A model generated the notes under the pieces. It was given only the letters and a program-made list of their open reading frames with translations, had not been told where the DNA came from and made no database searches. Shown piece by piece: positions 1 to 8,389 of a DNA stretch of 28,723 nt; within the stretch, counting starts at the first letter, position 1, and every line of letters begins with the position of its first letter. The position numbers were made by a program, and so were the translations under genes. The DNA comes from a virus: positions 1 to 28,723 of IMG/VR virus record IMGVR_UViG_3300025732_000201; one strand, 5' to 3'.

Positions 1-473
1 CGCCGTTGCCCAGCGGCTTTCTTGCCCGTGGGCGGCGTGAGGATGGCCTTGTTGACATTCGTCGGTCCCCAGTTGTAGGCCATCAGGGCTTTTTTGGTGT
101 CGCCCCCGTAGCGATCAATCAATTTTCGGAGATAGCCAAGACCGCCATGCAGGCTTTGTTCGGGGTCTGCCCGATTGGTGACGCCCATCTCCACGGCCGT
201 CTCTGGCATGAGTTGCGTCAGCCCCAGTTCACCCGAGGTCCCCCGCGCCATGGGATTGTAGTTCGACTCGGCTCGGACCAGCCGGTCCGCCATGCCCGGA
301 TCAATCCGGTGAAGACGGGCAATCGTCTCAATCTGGCGCTCCATCTCAGGTGTCCATGTGGGAGCGGGTTTGGTGCCGGGGAGCACAATATCTCCGGGGA
401 GTTGAGATTGGGGCTCGGGGGCGGTGCCCAGCATCTGCTGAAGGAACTGATAGAAAGAGGGAGTGGTCGGCAT
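1..473 (-). CDS. Lytic transglycosylase (SLT domain), 3' end cut by window edge
   Basis: The frame is open from the ATG at 473 to the window edge (157 codons, no stop), so the protein is incomplete at its C terminus. I translated it by hand. Residues about 43-157 carry the lytic transglycosylase family 1 signature: RAESNYNP with the presumed catalytic Glu69, GELGLTQLMPETA at 81-93, and ALMAYNWGPTNV at 129-140. Enzymes of this family cleave the MurNAc-GlcNAc bond of peptidoglycan without water. In phages they usually sit in the virion and open a local hole for DNA entry. The start overlaps the stop of the upstream gene (TAATG), which indicates translational coupling. Residues 1-42 are Pro-rich with no clear domain. 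Family assignment is firm; a virion location rather than a lysis role is inferred from the presence of a separate endolysin at 11.5-12.0 kb. Confidence 0.88.
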   Translation of the reverse strand, partial: MPTTPSFYQFLQQMLGTAPEPQSQLPGDIVLPGTKPAPTWTPEMERQIETIARLHRIDPGMADRLVRAESNYNPMARGTSGELGLTQLMPETAVEMGVTNRADPEQSLHGGLGYLRKLIDRYGGDTKKALMAYNWGPTNVNKAILTPPTGKKAAGQR

Positions 474-1045
474 TAGACAACGGGGACCATAGGCAGCGTC
501 GTGTCGGTGCTGCCCCCGGCAATCAGCCGGTAGGGACGGGCCATGGTGAGTTCAATGAGGCCCATGCGCAAGACCCGGACGCCATACTTGCGGCCCAGCA
601 ACAGTTGGGCTTTCCGGCGCATGTCTTCGTCAAGGGTCTCGTGGCGAAAGGCGGTCAGGAGCGATTCCTTGTTGTGCTGGGCGACCGTGTAGGCCACGAC
701 CATCAGGGCCTTGTCCCGGACACTGTCGTCCGGGTCGGCCGTGGTGACGGCCATCTTCTCCAGATCTTCGTATTCGTAGACGATCACGCCACGCACCGTG
801 ATGGTGGCGGCATCGTGCGTCATGAGCGACTGGGGCTCCAGCTTGATGGTCTGCTCAGCGACCGAGTGGATCTCGACCTTGGTGACCACGGGCCACCAGA
901 TGACGATCCCGCCCCGCCCGCAACTGTGGAGCTGGCCCCGCCGGAACTTCATCCATGCCAGCGTGGGGTCTAGCACCTCCCACTTGGGGATGAACTGGGC
1001 CACCCAGCTGGCGATCCAACTGAGCCACGAGAGGGCCCCGTCCAT
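473..1045 (-). CDS. SPFH/band-7-like membrane-associated protein
   Basis: 190 residues. The N terminus (about 1-22) is rich in Trp, Ile and Ala and could be a membrane-inserted or amphipathic hairpin. Residues about 30-150 resemble an SPFH (stomatin/prohibitin/flotillin/HflK) domain: a glycine-rich turn before IVIWWPVVTKVEIHSV, then a strand ending in PQSLMTHDAATITVRGVIVY, followed by a helix with regular charges. SPFH proteins assemble on membranes and often control proteases or membrane domains. I recognise the fold by pattern only. The protein lies between a Cys-rich protein and a lytic transglycosylase, with 1-4 base spacing on each side, so it is expressed with late genes. A role in membrane remodelling at entry or lysis, or in excluding other phages, is possible but not shown. 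Confidence 0.6.
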   Translation of the reverse strand: MDGALSWLSWIASWVAQFIPKWEVLDPTLAWMKFRRGQLHSCGRGGIVIWWPVVTKVEIHSVAEQTIKLEPQSLMTHDAATITVRGVIVYEYEDLEKMAVTTADPDDSVRDKALMVVAYTVAQHNKESLLTAFRHETLDEDMRRKAQLLLGRKYGVRVLRMGLIELTMARPYRLIAGGSTDTTLPMVPVV

Positions 1046-1049
1046 GGCC

Positions 1050-1391
1050 TTACGCCTTGGGCGACGGCTTCTTGCCCATCGGCATCAGGATGGAGATGCT
1101 GACGCGGCGCATCCCCTTCATGGGCAGGGCGCCAAACGGGCCCGTGCCCTTCGGGCGGGCGCCATATTCGGCGGCGTCTTCGGCTGCATCCGTGTCTCGC
1201 TCGTCGGATGCCGACTCGTCGTCGTCCTCCTCGTCGCACTGGCAGGGGCTGTGGCCGCAGTCGGGGCAGACGTCGGCTCCGGCCTTGGCCGAGAACAGGG
1301 TGCGGAGCATCTCCGCCAAGTGATCGAACGGATCGCCCGCCTCCATCTTCGTGGGGGCGGGGGGAGCGGGACGGACAGGCGCTTTAGCCAT
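1050..1391 (-). CDS. Small acidic protein with a Cys-rich motif
   Basis: 113 residues. I do not recognise a family. The N terminus is Pro/Ala-rich. A helix at about 20-35 is followed by CPDCGHSPCQC (residues about 42-52), which holds four cysteines and a histidine and could bind one zinc ion. A strongly acidic stretch of Asp/Glu/Ser follows, and the tail is basic with Gly, Met and Pro. The ATG is preceded by AAGGA about 10 bases upstream. It follows the metallophosphoesterase after 34 bases and precedes the SPFH-like gene by 4. A metal-binding accessory protein is a guess from the cysteines only. Confidence 0.6.
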   Translation of the reverse strand: MAKAPVRPAPPAPTKMEAGDPFDHLAEMLRTLFSAKAGADVCPDCGHSPCQCDEEDDDESASDERDTDAAEDAAEYGARPKGTGPFGALPMKGMRRVSISILMPMGKKPSPKA

Positions 1392-1425
1392 GGTAGGTTA
1401 TTCCTTGTGAGGGCAGCATTGCGTG

Positions 1426-2196
1426 TTAGCCGACATAGGTCTTACCGTTTGCGGTAAACCTGCCGTTTACGATGATGGGGGTGTAGTCCGTAAATGTCCC
1501 GTCATCGTGGATGTATCCATAGTTGAACCCCATACTCCATTGGTTGGGGCGGCCATCGAGATAGTTCGGGTTGCGGCGGCACAGGCCCGGCACCGCCACG
1601 CCGGTCTTGACATCCTTGGCATCCAAGGCGCTATACTTCGTGGCGGCTTGGAACGTGTGAAAGTGCCCGAAGCGAATCGAGTGCTCGTAGCGAATGACGG
1701 CCTGCTCGGCCATGCTCTTCGTGTTCGGCAACGTATCGCCGTGGATAAAGTACAGCTTCCCGAGTTTGACGTGGCCGCCCTGTGGCACCACCGTCCAGTC
1801 CCGCAAGTCCAAGAGGCTCTGAACGCTCAGGACGCGCTGGATACCCGGGTGTTTCTCGGCCAGCTGGGTCAGCCACATTTCGTGGTTGCCAATCAGCCAA
1901 TACCGCTGCTTCAGGCTCGTGAGCTTCTGGAGCGGCTGGAGCACCAGCTTCGTATACTCGGTCGTGTCTCGGCTCAGGTCCAAGTTGCTCAGGCTGAGCT
2001 TCTTGTCTTGGAGCCAGTGCGAGACCGGGCCACAATCGAGATTGTCGCCACCTTCAATCCAGACATCGGGCTGGAAGTCGGCCGCGAACTTGAGGAGCGC
2101 CCGAATGCTGCGGGCGTCGTGGATCGGGATGAGCTTCTTGTTGCCGCGCTCCCACCCGATGTGCTTGTCCGGACTGAAGATATAGCGTTGGGGCAT
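1426..2196 (-). CDS. Calcineurin-like metallophosphoesterase
   Basis: 256 residues, the usual size for a single-domain metallophosphoesterase. All signature motifs are present in order: D10-x-H12 (SPDKHIG), GGD51NLD, GNHE at 103-106, HGD at 152-154 and GHFH at 177-180. These residues normally hold two metal ions, and the set looks intact, so an active phosphodiesterase or phosphatase is expected. The substrate (nucleic acid, nucleotide or phosphoprotein) cannot be read from the sequence. The GNHE form of the motif is shared by many families in this clan. It lies in the late region next to virion-type genes, unlike many phage enzymes of this clan that sit in early or replication regions. An AGGGG lies just upstream of the ATG. 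Confidence 0.88.
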   Translation of the reverse strand: MPQRYIFSPDKHIGWERGNKKLIPIHDARSIRALLKFAADFQPDVWIEGGDNLDCGPVSHWLQDKKLSLSNLDLSRDTTEYTKLVLQPLQKLTSLKQRYWLIGNHEMWLTQLAEKHPGIQRVLSVQSLLDLRDWTVVPQGGHVKLGKLYFIHGDTLPNTKSMAEQAVIRYEHSIRFGHFHTFQAATKYSALDAKDVKTGVAVPGLCRRNPNYLDGRPNQWSMGFNYGYIHDDGTFTDYTPIIVNGRFTANGKTYVG

Positions 2197-2207
2197 ACGC
2201 CCCTAGT

Positions 2208-2414
2208 CTACCCGATCCGTCGCTCCGCGTCAAGGGTCTGGCCCAGCCGGGCCGTAATCTCGCCCGTGTCCCGGTGAGCCGTCACGGTCAGCACATACGG
2301 CTGGCCACGTCGGTCCTTCCCCACCACCAGCTGCTGCACGACCACATCCTCCGACGGATGGACCCGCACCACGGGCAGCCCCGGCGCCTCGTCAGGCTCA
2401 GGACTATTGGGCAT
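2208..2414 (-). CDS. Small acidic hypothetical protein
   Basis: 68 residues from the ATG at 2414. This start overlaps the end of the upstream 972-residue gene by 11 bases, as is normal in this compact block; the longer open frame to 2486 would overlap that gene by 83 bases. The first 12 residues are Pro/Glu-rich. The rest looks like a small beta-rich domain (VVVQQLVV, YVLTVTAHRDTGEI). No family is recognised. It is followed after 11 bases by the metallophosphoesterase. Confidence 0.55.
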   Translation of the reverse strand: MPNSPEPDEAPGLPVVRVHPSEDVVVQQLVVGKDRRGQPYVLTVTAHRDTGEITARLGQTLDAERRIG

Positions 2415-5322
2415 AGTAGCTGGCCTGCTTTTGTGCAGTCTGCGCCTCTCGCGCCTTCCGCTGCAGCTCCTCGTAGGCCTGTTCAAGCACCTCTGGTGTA
2501 ATGACGCGGGGAGATGCCCCTACGCCACGCAGGAGCAATTCGGTGATCGGAAGGCCGCCGAACTGTCGCTGCACGGCTTCGGTGTCTTCAGGCGGGAAGA
2601 AGGAGCGCAGCACCGCACCAAACGGAATCGGGATGGCCCCAGTGACCTGCTTCGAGGCGGCGCTTTGTTGCAGCCCTTTCTCCGTCTCGACCGCTCCACC
2701 CAACTGCGCTGGGAGTATTCGCCCAAGGAAGTCTGGCCGTCGCATCCCTTCGACCTGCTGCCCCGTCACCGGATCCACGCCTGTAATGAGCGCATAGGGC
2801 ACACGGGCCAGTGGGTTGAAGCGTTCCGCCAAGGTGCGGGGAATGTTGGCCGGATCAACCGCCCCGACGTCAAACCACGGGAGGCGGGCACGCATCATCA
2901 CGGGCGACCCTTCCTCACCTTGCAGCGGGAGGGCCGTATATTCGCCCGTTTGCATGTAGGTTGGCAACTGCGCGAGCTGCGGCACATCGCCCCCGCTCAA
3001 GCGCGTCCACTCATTCAGTGCATTCAGGAACTGGCCCTGATGGCTCAGCTTGGCTGGGCGTTCGACCATTGTGGCCAGCTGCAGCGGGATGTTCTTGCGC
3101 ATCCATGTGTAGAACGGAATGAAGGTGCGCACTTTCCGTTCCGTGTCCGACAGTTCATCGTAGTCAAACAGCACCTTGCGCACGGTGACCGACGCCTGCT
3201 CGGCCGACTTGCCCTTCCGCAATTCGTGGACAAACAAGGCCAGCTTGGCAGGGTCCTCAATATACTGCTGGTTGGCACTCCGCAGCTTCTGGTAGGCCTG
3301 CCAGTCAGGATTGAGCACTTGCAGCGGGCCAGCCTCGGCCCCCAAGAGTTTTGCGGCCCCCGTCGGAGTGGCCTTGCCAATTTCCGCTCCAAACGATCCT
3401 GCCTGCCCGCCAATTGCGCCATAGGACCGCGCCAAGTCAATCAACTCAGCATCCGTCTTGTAGACCTTGTCGCCCACCTTGACGGTGCCCAACAGATTCC
3501 GCGTGGGCGCTTGTCCCGTCATGGCGCGGGTGCTGTTCCAAATCCCCGTCATCACCTCCGTGGGCGACATGTCAGCCCCGGCATACATGTTGACGCTGTT
3601 CCCAATGAAGTTATTGGCGTAGAACGACGGAATGCCCAGCGACGTGGCCATCGTCTTGAACAACCGGGTACCCCGGTTAAACAAACCCAGCAGGCCGTTT
3701 TCGACGTCCGGCTTGATAACGCGAACCATGAAATGTTCCAGCTCGTCCACGACGGCGTCCGGTAAATGCACCGACTTAAATGTGCTGGCCAGCTCCTCTG
3801 GCATCCCCCGTAGTGTCGTGGCGCTCAGGGTCCGATAGCCTTTGGTCGGATCTGCCGTGCCAAACTCGGCCGCGTAGGTCTGCAGTCGTTTGGTATTCGC
3901 TTGAGCGCGGACGCTCTCATACAGGCGGTCCCGGAGCAACACGGCTGCATCGGTTTCCGCCCCCAGTCCGGCCGCTTCAGCAAACGTCTTTGACTTCGCC
4001 TTCTCTGCATCCAGTGTATAGCGGGCGCGGGTGGACATAATGCCGGACGACGGCTGCGGCACGTCCGTGGGCAAGTAGTTCTTGAGCCGCTGTGCGACCT
4101 CAACCTTGCCGCCCTCTAGCAAGGAGACGGTCTCGGGATCTGCGAAGTAGAACGTGCCCAACCCTTCCTCAGAACGCACCATCGTGCGCTCCAATTTGCG
4201 GGCCAGTTGCTGCAGCTTCGTTTCGCCCGTCTGCGCCACCATCCCGTGCCGGGGGTCGGCCAGATACTCCAGCACCGACGGATCAACATCGGTGCCTTCC
4301 CGCAACGCCTTTTCCAGCATCGCCCGGTCCGTCTGGCTCAACGCCTTCAGGTCCTGCTCTAGCTGGGTGCCGACGTTCAAGGGCCGCATTTGCGGCATGA
4401 TCCCCGCCGCCTGCTCCGCGGCAAGGGCGCTCTGATAGGCGTCCTGACTGGCCGTGAGTGCTTTCGACAGACGCGGATTCGCCGCGACCTCTGCCGCCTG
4501 CGGACTCTCCGCATACACCGTCGCCCACGACACGAGACGGCGTTCGTCTGGCGTCAAGTCCTTAAATGTCTGTTCGACGAGCGTATCCACGGCATCCCGC
4601 GCCGCTCGCTCTTGAGCGCTGATGGTCTGGCCCACCTGCTGCCCTGTGAGGCCCGCATAGCCAGCCGTCGCGTCCGTGCGCCCCGGTGCCGTCAGAGCCC
4701 GCATCCGCAAGCTGGGGAAGGTCTCGCCCAGCTTGGACTCAGCCAAGGCCTTGGTCAGGGCGGTCTTACCGGGCGCCACGACCCGAGCCTGAAACGCTTC
4801 GCCCACCGGTACCAACATCGCCCGCTTGGCCAGCTGCTCACTGGCCCCCAATCCCTTCAGCGCCGAGATGCCTCCCTTGCGAAGGATGCCAGCGCCCCCC
4901 AACAGGTTCTGGGGGTCCGTGACAACGTCCAGCCCAAAGCCTGCGCCCGCCGTCAGCAGTGGGTGGGCCTTGGCAAACTCCGGCGCCTGCTCCTCAATGA
5001 CTTTGGACATGCTTTCGCGAATCTGGCTGTCCACCAGATTCGGTTCCAGCAAAGCTGCGGTGCCCCGCTTCAAGCCCTCGGCCAGACTGCCCGTCTGCAA
5101 GGCCCCACCGACGGTGCCCGAGACAAATTCGCCCGGACGGCCCAGCAACTCCAGACCACCCACACCCAGATTCTTCAGGCCTTCCCACGCCGCCCCCAGA
5201 TAGCTCGGTGCCTCAGCTTCCGGTACATCGAGCGTCGAGAGGGCCTGTGCCATGTCCTGTTGGGACATGCCGTCCGGAAATTCCACGATGCCCCGGCCGG
5301 GGACCTGTACGCGAATGGGCAT
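2404..5322 (-). CDS. Large polyvalent/internal virion protein (972 aa)
   Basis: Start taken at the ATG at 5322, which forms a TAATG overlap with the upstream stop; the frame is open 14 codons further but that would lengthen the overlap. The N terminus (IRVQVPGRGIVEFPDG, then a short helix) is a motif I know from the start of phage internal or transglycosylase-type virion proteins. The middle is long and helical. Residues about 555-580 (LFKTMATSLGIPSFYANNF) and 718-749 (FDYDELSDTERK and FIPFYTWMRKNIPLQL) match the pattern of a large polyvalent protein associated region (LPD38-like), found in very large phage proteins delivered with the genome. The likely role is an ejected or capsid-internal protein acting early in infection. 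The exact function is unknown, and no catalytic motif is evident. Confidence 0.75.
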   Translation of the reverse strand: MPIRVQVPGRGIVEFPDGMSQQDMAQALSTLDVPEAEAPSYLGAAWEGLKNLGVGGLELLGRPGEFVSGTVGGALQTGSLAEGLKRGTAALLEPNLVDSQIRESMSKVIEEQAPEFAKAHPLLTAGAGFGLDVVTDPQNLLGGAGILRKGGISALKGLGASEQLAKRAMLVPVGEAFQARVVAPGKTALTKALAESKLGETFPSLRMRALTAPGRTDATAGYAGLTGQQVGQTISAQERAARDAVDTLVEQTFKDLTPDERRLVSWATVYAESPQAAEVAANPRLSKALTASQDAYQSALAAEQAAGIMPQMRPLNVGTQLEQDLKALSQTDRAMLEKALREGTDVDPSVLEYLADPRHGMVAQTGETKLQQLARKLERTMVRSEEGLGTFYFADPETVSLLEGGKVEVAQRLKNYLPTDVPQPSSGIMSTRARYTLDAEKAKSKTFAEAAGLGAETDAAVLLRDRLYESVRAQANTKRLQTYAAEFGTADPTKGYRTLSATTLRGMPEELASTFKSVHLPDAVVDELEHFMVRVIKPDVENGLLGLFNRGTRLFKTMATSLGIPSFYANNFIGNSVNMYAGADMSPTEVMTGIWNSTRAMTGQAPTRNLLGTVKVGDKVYKTDAELIDLARSYGAIGGQAGSFGAEIGKATPTGAAKLLGAEAGPLQVLNPDWQAYQKLRSANQQYIEDPAKLALFVHELRKGKSAEQASVTVRKVLFDYDELSDTERKVRTFIPFYTWMRKNIPLQLATMVERPAKLSHQGQFLNALNEWTRLSGGDVPQLAQLPTYMQTGEYTALPLQGEEGSPVMMRARLPWFDVGAVDPANIPRTLAERFNPLARVPYALITGVDPVTGQQVEGMRRPDFLGRILPAQLGGAVETEKGLQQSAASKQVTGAIPIPFGAVLRSFFPPEDTEAVQRQFGGLPITELLLRGVGASPRVITPEVLEQAYEELQRKAREAQTAQKQASYYAQ

Positions 5323-6284
5323 TAGCCGCCCACCTTCTGGAACGTCTTTGTCGCCGGATCCCACACCAGATCCGCTTGCGCAGCGGAGGCGGGAGCCGTC
5401 GGTGCGATGCCAAATGCCGCGCCCAGCCGTTCAAGCCCGGTGCGCTGTATCGCTGTGTACTGATCTAGTTGCTGTTGGTCTTCATCAATCTTTTTTTGTA
5501 ACGCTTGCCGTTGTGCTTTGATGGCTGGAGTCGAGCCAAACAACTTTGTTAGCTGTTCTTTATCTGTCCTAATCCTGCTTGATAAAGCAGAGATTGCCGT
5601 TGTGGCGCGGCCGACTACGTCTTCCAGCTGTGTCCCTGCGCCTGTTGGGCGACTGGCCGAAATCTTGGCCGTCGTCACTTGCGTGTTACGCGCCTGTCGG
5701 GCGCGTTCGTCTTCGGCCAGAATTTCTGCAGCTTTATCCGCGGAGATGATGCTCGTTAAAAATGAACGATTCTTGTCGGCGGGTAAAGGGCCAATCCCAG
5801 ACAGCACTTCGCGCTGATCCATGCCTGCCGCCACGGCAGCAAGGCCTCGCCGCATCCGCTCGTCCGGTGGCAGAGCCTGAAATTCAGGTGTCGCAAATGC
5901 CGTCCGGAATGATGTTCGTTGTTCGGACTTCTGTGCCTTGTCTTGCAGGTCTGCCAGCTTGACGGAGTCCATCCGCAGCGTCACGTTGCCCGTCTGTGGA
6001 TTGACCGCGAAATAGTTCTTGGCATAGTCCGGATACGCCGCCGCAAAATTCTTGTCGATGTTCAGCGGATCCTGCATCGACAGCAGCTTCATAAACTTAT
6101 TTTCGTTTTCCTCAGCGATCTGTCGTTGGGCGGCCTCCCCCGCCCGTCTTTCTTGGGCCTGCTGAATTTCCAGCAACGCCTGCTGCCGCGCCTCGACCTT
6201 CTTGGCCTGCTGCGCCTGCTGGAGCTGGCTGAGCCCTTGCTGCAGGCCCCCGGCCACCCCCCCGACAATATCAAACCATGCCAT
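5322..6284 (-). CDS. Helical internal virion/ejection-type protein
   Basis: 320 residues. The N terminus MAWFDIVGGVAGG is a short hydrophobic Gly-rich segment. It is followed at about 15-65 by a Gln/Glu/Ala-rich coiled coil, and further long helices lie at about 190-300 (for example KIDEDQQQLDQYTAI). This composition is typical of phage ejection proteins that leave the capsid ahead of DNA. It sits between two other large proteins of the same kind. Its DNA is visibly richer in A and T than its neighbours around 5440-5800, suggesting a recombined segment. No enzymatic motif is seen. Confidence 0.65.
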   Translation of the reverse strand: MAWFDIVGGVAGGLQQGLSQLQQAQQAKKVEARQQALLEIQQAQERRAGEAAQRQIAEENENKFMKLLSMQDPLNIDKNFAAAYPDYAKNYFAVNPQTGNVTLRMDSVKLADLQDKAQKSEQRTSFRTAFATPEFQALPPDERMRRGLAAVAAGMDQREVLSGIGPLPADKNRSFLTSIISADKAAEILAEDERARQARNTQVTTAKISASRPTGAGTQLEDVVGRATTAISALSSRIRTDKEQLTKLFGSTPAIKAQRQALQKKIDEDQQQLDQYTAIQRTGLERLGAAFGIAPTAPASAAQADLVWDPATKTFQKVGG

Positions 6285-6295
6285 CGCGTGATCCC

Positions 6296-8377
6296 TTAGA
6301 ATTTTACGCCAGACTTCAGCAGTTGCGCCCGCAGCGACGGAGGCATCTTGCTCAAGATTTCTGCCGTCTGTTGTGGCATTCTCGCCGCAATGTTCGACAG
6401 CGTTTGTGCCGCCTGCGCATTTCCCTGTGCGGCACTGGAAATGACATTATTCAATTGTTGCGTGGCCATGCCGCTGGGGCCAAACCACAACTCGGCCATG
6501 AAGGGAGCCGCAAACGGGGCCCCGGTGACAGCAGCGGTCACAAACGGGGCCGCATTACCGAGCACCTGTGCGCCACGGAGGTAGTTCTGTTGCGACGGCG
6601 TCAAGGCCGCAGGCATCTGGTCTAGGAGTGAGGTGTTCCCACTTGTCGCCACGTTGGCATACATCCGATCAAATGCCGCAAACGGGGACACACGTGGCGC
6701 GGCGACCGGGGACGGGGCGGAGACTGGTGCCGCGTTCTGACGACCCACTCCCAACCGCTGCTGGAGAAGACGCGCAGCATCCAGTTGCGCACGAATACCC
6801 TGTTGCTCCGGAGTTGTCGTCGTGAAATTCACATTCGGTAACGGCACAGCAGTCTGTTCAAACATGCTCCATTGGCCATTTGGCAAACGGCCCTCAGACG
6901 GTGCCAGCGGAGGACGCGGACCAAAGAGGCGAACGTCGGAACGGCCAAATTGTGATGCCGGAATTGTCAGTGTGGTGACCGGACCCGCTTGCGGAGCGGC
7001 CGGGGCTGCTGGTGAAGTCAGCTGCGACTGGATACCCGGAGTCTGCATCGGGATAAACGGTTGCTGAGCCTGTGCTGGTCCCATACCCGGGAACAAATTT
7101 CCGGCCCGACGGAATCCGCCCAGTGTCCCAGACCCCGTGGGTGTTGGCGTGCGTCCGCTCAAGTCAGGGGGCGTGACGCTGCCCGTGGGTGACAAGGACT
7201 GCCCGGCAGGGCCAATGCGATCATACAGAGGCGACGAGACGGTCGCTCCGGGGCCCATCGGTTTGGGGCCCGTCTGTCGTGGCACGTAAGCTTTGGCGCC
7301 GGGCAGGAAGGGCGCGATCATCTGCGCCACTTGTTCGGTCTGTCCGCCCACAGCGGCGCCACCCAACTGGGTCAGGGCTCGCGGATTCAGGATGGCCCGC
7401 TTGATGGCCGCCGAGGCCGACTCCTTGACGCCCTCGCTGATGCCCCGCTTGGCGGCTTCACCGGCCGCACCCCCACCGATGGCGGAGGTGGCGGCTCCCA
7501 TGGCGGCTCCGGTCAGGGCGCCTTTGGCGCCACCGCTCAGGGCGCCTTTGAGCGCCCCTGAGCCTGCCCCAATCAGGGCGAGGGAAGTGCCGCCCGTAAA
7601 GGGCGCGGCCACAATCGGGGCCGCCGTGGCCGCCACGTTCAGGACCTTCTTCCACCACGACGTCTTCTTGGGCTGCGCGGCGGCGCTGGACTGGGTGGGC
7701 GGGATGCCCTGCGTGGGCTGGGGCTGGCTCAGGGCGTTGGCCGCCTGCATCTGTGTGGTGAGCAGGTTGAGCAGCTGGTTCTCGCGGCTGAGGCGGTCGG
7801 CCGCCACACCTTGGGCGTAGGTGGCCACTTCCTTTTCAAGGTTGGGCACCCCGTAGTCGGCCATCGAGCCAAATTGGAAGGTGGGGTCCACGCCCGCCTT
7901 GGCCTTGCGCCGCTCGGCCAGCGACCGGGCCGTCGTGCCGACGGAGGCCGCCTGCTGCATGTCCGGCGTCGTGAACGCGCCCAGCACATTGCTGGTCGGG
8001 CGAATCAGCCCGGCAATGTCGGCGGAGGCCGGAGCCAGCGGCTGGAAGTTCCCCATGACGCCCATGAGGCCCCGGCGCAGCGCCTGCTTGCCGACATACT
8101 CCTGCTCCTCTCCCAGCGGAGAGGCATTCAGGAGGGCCTGCCGTCCTGCCGCTCGGGTCGCATTCAGCTGATCGTAGTAGGCCGCCAGCTGATTGCGGGC
8201 GGCCATCTGCGCATTGTATTGCTGCAGCAGACGATTCCATGCGTCCTGCTGCGACGCCTGCTCGGCCGAGCGTTCGGCCGCTTTGCCACTGGCCACCCCG
8301 CCGACCACATTTGTCGCAAGCTGGCCCAGATTGATCCAGTCGCTCGCCTTCAGCTGCTCAAGAAATTTGTTTGCCAT
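6296..8377 (-). CDS. Putative internal virion/ejection protein with membrane-active Gly/Ala segment
   Basis: 693 residues. The N-terminal about 215 residues are helical and Gln/Ala-rich. Residues about 245-310 form a Gly/Ala-rich hydrophobic region with repeats of the type GALKGALSGG, AKGALTGAAMGAA and SAIGGGAAGEA, which resembles glycine-zipper membrane segments. It is followed by a long Pro/Thr/Gly-rich linker (about 350-500) and a C-terminal helical part. Ejection proteins of short-tailed phages carry such membrane-inserting segments to build a channel through the host envelope. Function is inferred from composition and neighbours; there is no recognised family motif. The start ATG at 8377 lies 12 bases after the upstream stop. 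Confidence 0.65.
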   Translation of the reverse strand: MANKFLEQLKASDWINLGQLATNVVGGVASGKAAERSAEQASQQDAWNRLLQQYNAQMAARNQLAAYYDQLNATRAAGRQALLNASPLGEEQEYVGKQALRRGLMGVMGNFQPLAPASADIAGLIRPTSNVLGAFTTPDMQQAASVGTTARSLAERRKAKAGVDPTFQFGSMADYGVPNLEKEVATYAQGVAADRLSRENQLLNLLTTQMQAANALSQPQPTQGIPPTQSSAAAQPKKTSWWKKVLNVAATAAPIVAAPFTGGTSLALIGAGSGALKGALSGGAKGALTGAAMGAATSAIGGGAAGEAAKRGISEGVKESASAAIKRAILNPRALTQLGGAAVGGQTEQVAQMIAPFLPGAKAYVPRQTGPKPMGPGATVSSPLYDRIGPAGQSLSPTGSVTPPDLSGRTPTPTGSGTLGGFRRAGNLFPGMGPAQAQQPFIPMQTPGIQSQLTSPAAPAAPQAGPVTTLTIPASQFGRSDVRLFGPRPPLAPSEGRLPNGQWSMFEQTAVPLPNVNFTTTTPEQQGIRAQLDAARLLQQRLGVGRQNAAPVSAPSPVAAPRVSPFAAFDRMYANVATSGNTSLLDQMPAALTPSQQNYLRGAQVLGNAAPFVTAAVTGAPFAAPFMAELWFGPSGMATQQLNNVISSAAQGNAQAAQTLSNIAARMPQQTAEILSKMPPSLRAQLLKSGVKF

Positions 8378-8389
8378 GTGCGTAGTGCC

